13,373 bases of DNA, from the NCBI GenBank assembly GCA_020832725.1, contig JAFIEC010000156.1, forward strand, positions 1 through 13,373. The letters run 5' to 3'. Position numbers and translations under genes: made by a program. Numbering within the stretch: the stretch's first letter is position 1; each line of letters starts with the position of its first letter. The stretch is from Paracoccaceae bacterium (GTDB taxonomy: Bacteria > Pseudomonadota > Alphaproteobacteria > Rhodobacterales > Rhodobacteraceae). The notes beneath the pieces were generated by a model that worked only from the letters and a program-made list of their open reading frames with translations, did not search any database and was not told where the DNA came from. Positions 12,405 to 13,373 of this stretch are shown here, one piece after another.

Positions 12405-13373
12405 CTAGACCACGCCGGCCCGCAGGCAATCGTGGATATGCAGGATGCCAAGCGCCTCCGACCCGCCCCGGGCGACGACGAACAGGCAAGTGATCTTTCG
12501 TGCCTGCATTTCGGCCAGTGCCTCCTCGGCAAGCGCTTCGGGGGCGATGGTGCGCGGCGCGCGCGTCATGACCTCGCCTGCGCGCCGCTCCAGCAACCCA
12601 TCCATATGGCGCCGCAGGTCGCCGTCGGTGATCACCCCGGCAAGCCGCCCCGCGCGATCGCGCACACCAACCACGCCAAAGCCCTTGCGGCTGATCTCCA
12701 GCAGCGCATCCGCCATGGGCGCGCCCTCCTCGATCAGGGGCAGGTCGGCGGGCCCGTGCATCAGGTCGGAAACCCGCGCCAGCCGCGCCCCCAGTCGCCC
12801 GCCCGGGTGAAAGTCGCGGAAGTTGTCGGGTGTGAAGGCCCGGCTCTCCATCAGGGCGACCGCCAGGGGGGCGCCCAGCGCCAGCGTCATGGTGGTCGAG
12901 GTGGTCGGCACGACCCCGGTTTCGCAGGCTTCGGGCACCTTCGGCAGCACAAGGCCCACGTCGGCGCTGCGGATCAATGTGCTGTCGGCCCGCCCTGCAA
13001 CCGCAATCAGCGGGATCGAGAAGCGCCGCGTATAGGCGATGATATCGGCCAATTCGGGCGTCTCGCCCGAATTGGACAGCACCAGCGCCACATCCCCGAG
13101 CGCCACCATGCCAAGGTCACCATGGCTCGCCTCGGCAGGATGCACGAAATGCGCGGGCGTGCCGGTGGAGGCAAGCGTCGCCGCGATCTTGCGACCGATA
13201 TGGCCCGACTTGCCCATGCCCGAGACGATCACCCGTCCGCGGGCTGAAAGGATGATCTCCACCGCGAGGGGAAAGTCAGCGCCCAGCGCGCCCGACAGGG
13301 CCGTCAGCGCCTCTGCCTCGCGGCCGATCACCCGTCGGGCGATCTCCAGCAATGCGGTGGGGTCAGGGCGGAT
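12405..13373 (-). CDS. kdsD: Arabinose-5-phosphate isomerase KdsD/KpsF (5' end outside window)
   Basis: Converts ribulose 5-phosphate to arabinose 5-phosphate, the first step to Kdo for the LPS core. An SIS domain holds SGMGKSGHIG, PAEASHGDLG and SNSGET. Two CBS domains follow, the first around ITDGDLRRH. Numbered from TTG 13352, Lys48, His77, Glu100 and His182 sit exactly 11 before the E. coli catalytic Lys59, His88, Glu111 and His193. The frame is open to the window edge (IRPDPTA before that TTG), so the real start is probably a few codons outside, for about 326 residues in all. It heads the lptCAB run with a 4-base gap. Confidence 0.92.
   Translation of the reverse strand: MRPDPTALLEIARRVIGREAEALTALSGALGADFPLAVEIILSARGRVIVSGMGKSGHIGRKIAATLASTGTPAHFVHPAEASHGDLGMVALGDVALVLSNSGETPELADIIAYTRRFSIPLIAVAGRADSTLIRSADVGLVLPKVPEACETGVVPTTSTTMTLALGAPLAVALMESRAFTPDNFRDFHPGGRLGARLARVSDLMHGPADLPLIEEGAPMADALLEISRKGFGVVGVRDRAGRLAGVITDGDLRRHMDGLLERRAGEVMTRAPRTIAPEALAEEALAEMQARKITCLFVVARGGSEALGILHIHDCLRAGVV

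Noticed and set aside
12401..12532. N-terminal extension of lptC upstream of GTG 12400
   Set aside because: It lies inside kdsD in another frame, reads as Cys/Arg/Ser-rich sequence, and would put 44 residues before a membrane anchor that normally sits near the N-terminus.

Overview
This is a 13.4 kb, GC-rich chromosomal window from an alphaproteobacterium, most likely one of the Rhodobacteraceae. That placement rests on the look of the proteins (a DUF2794 protein, HspQ, a beta carbonic anhydrase reading CCDSR, a long-form Hpf) and on the run kdsD-lptC-lptA-lptB-hpf-ptsN. It is an inference without a database search. I see no insertion sequence, prophage gene, CRISPR array, tRNA or rRNA. Nearly all the DNA is ordinary housekeeping coding sequence.

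Left part (1-3679). A small SLT-type transglycosylase lipoprotein and an AEC-family permease lie on the minus strand. The permease is divergent from hspQ, which has a readable sigma-70-like promoter that also fixes its start. hspQ converges on a gamma-glutamyltransferase-family Ntn hydrolase whose substrate-binding residues differ from those of true GGT.

Gap (3680-4178). About 500 bases carry no convincing gene. They hold the most unusual signal in the window: two long, near-perfect hairpins in the same orientation. Their stems are unrelated in sequence, but their G-rich 19-20 base loops are almost identical. Shorter matches flank both copies. This looks like a duplicated structured RNA or DNA element.

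Middle part (4179-9218). A DUF2794 protein comes first, then a translationally coupled pair (M17 aminopeptidase followed by an NlpC/P60 peptidase) that may act on peptides, possibly murein peptides. A beta carbonic anhydrase, an acetylpolyamine-amidohydrolase-type deacetylase and type II dehydroquinase (aroQ) follow.

Right part (9223-13373), all on the minus strand and transcribed right to left: kdsD (running off the right edge), lptC, lptA, lptB, hpf and ptsN. KdsD makes arabinose 5-phosphate for Kdo. LptC, LptA and LptB belong to the machine that carries finished LPS to the outer membrane. Hpf (ribosome hibernation) and PtsN (nitrogen PTS) follow. The first four genes are tightly coupled (4-bp gap or 4-bp overlaps). 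hpf and ptsN each have a leader with possible control elements. Compared with E. coli, kdsC and rpoN are absent from the cluster.
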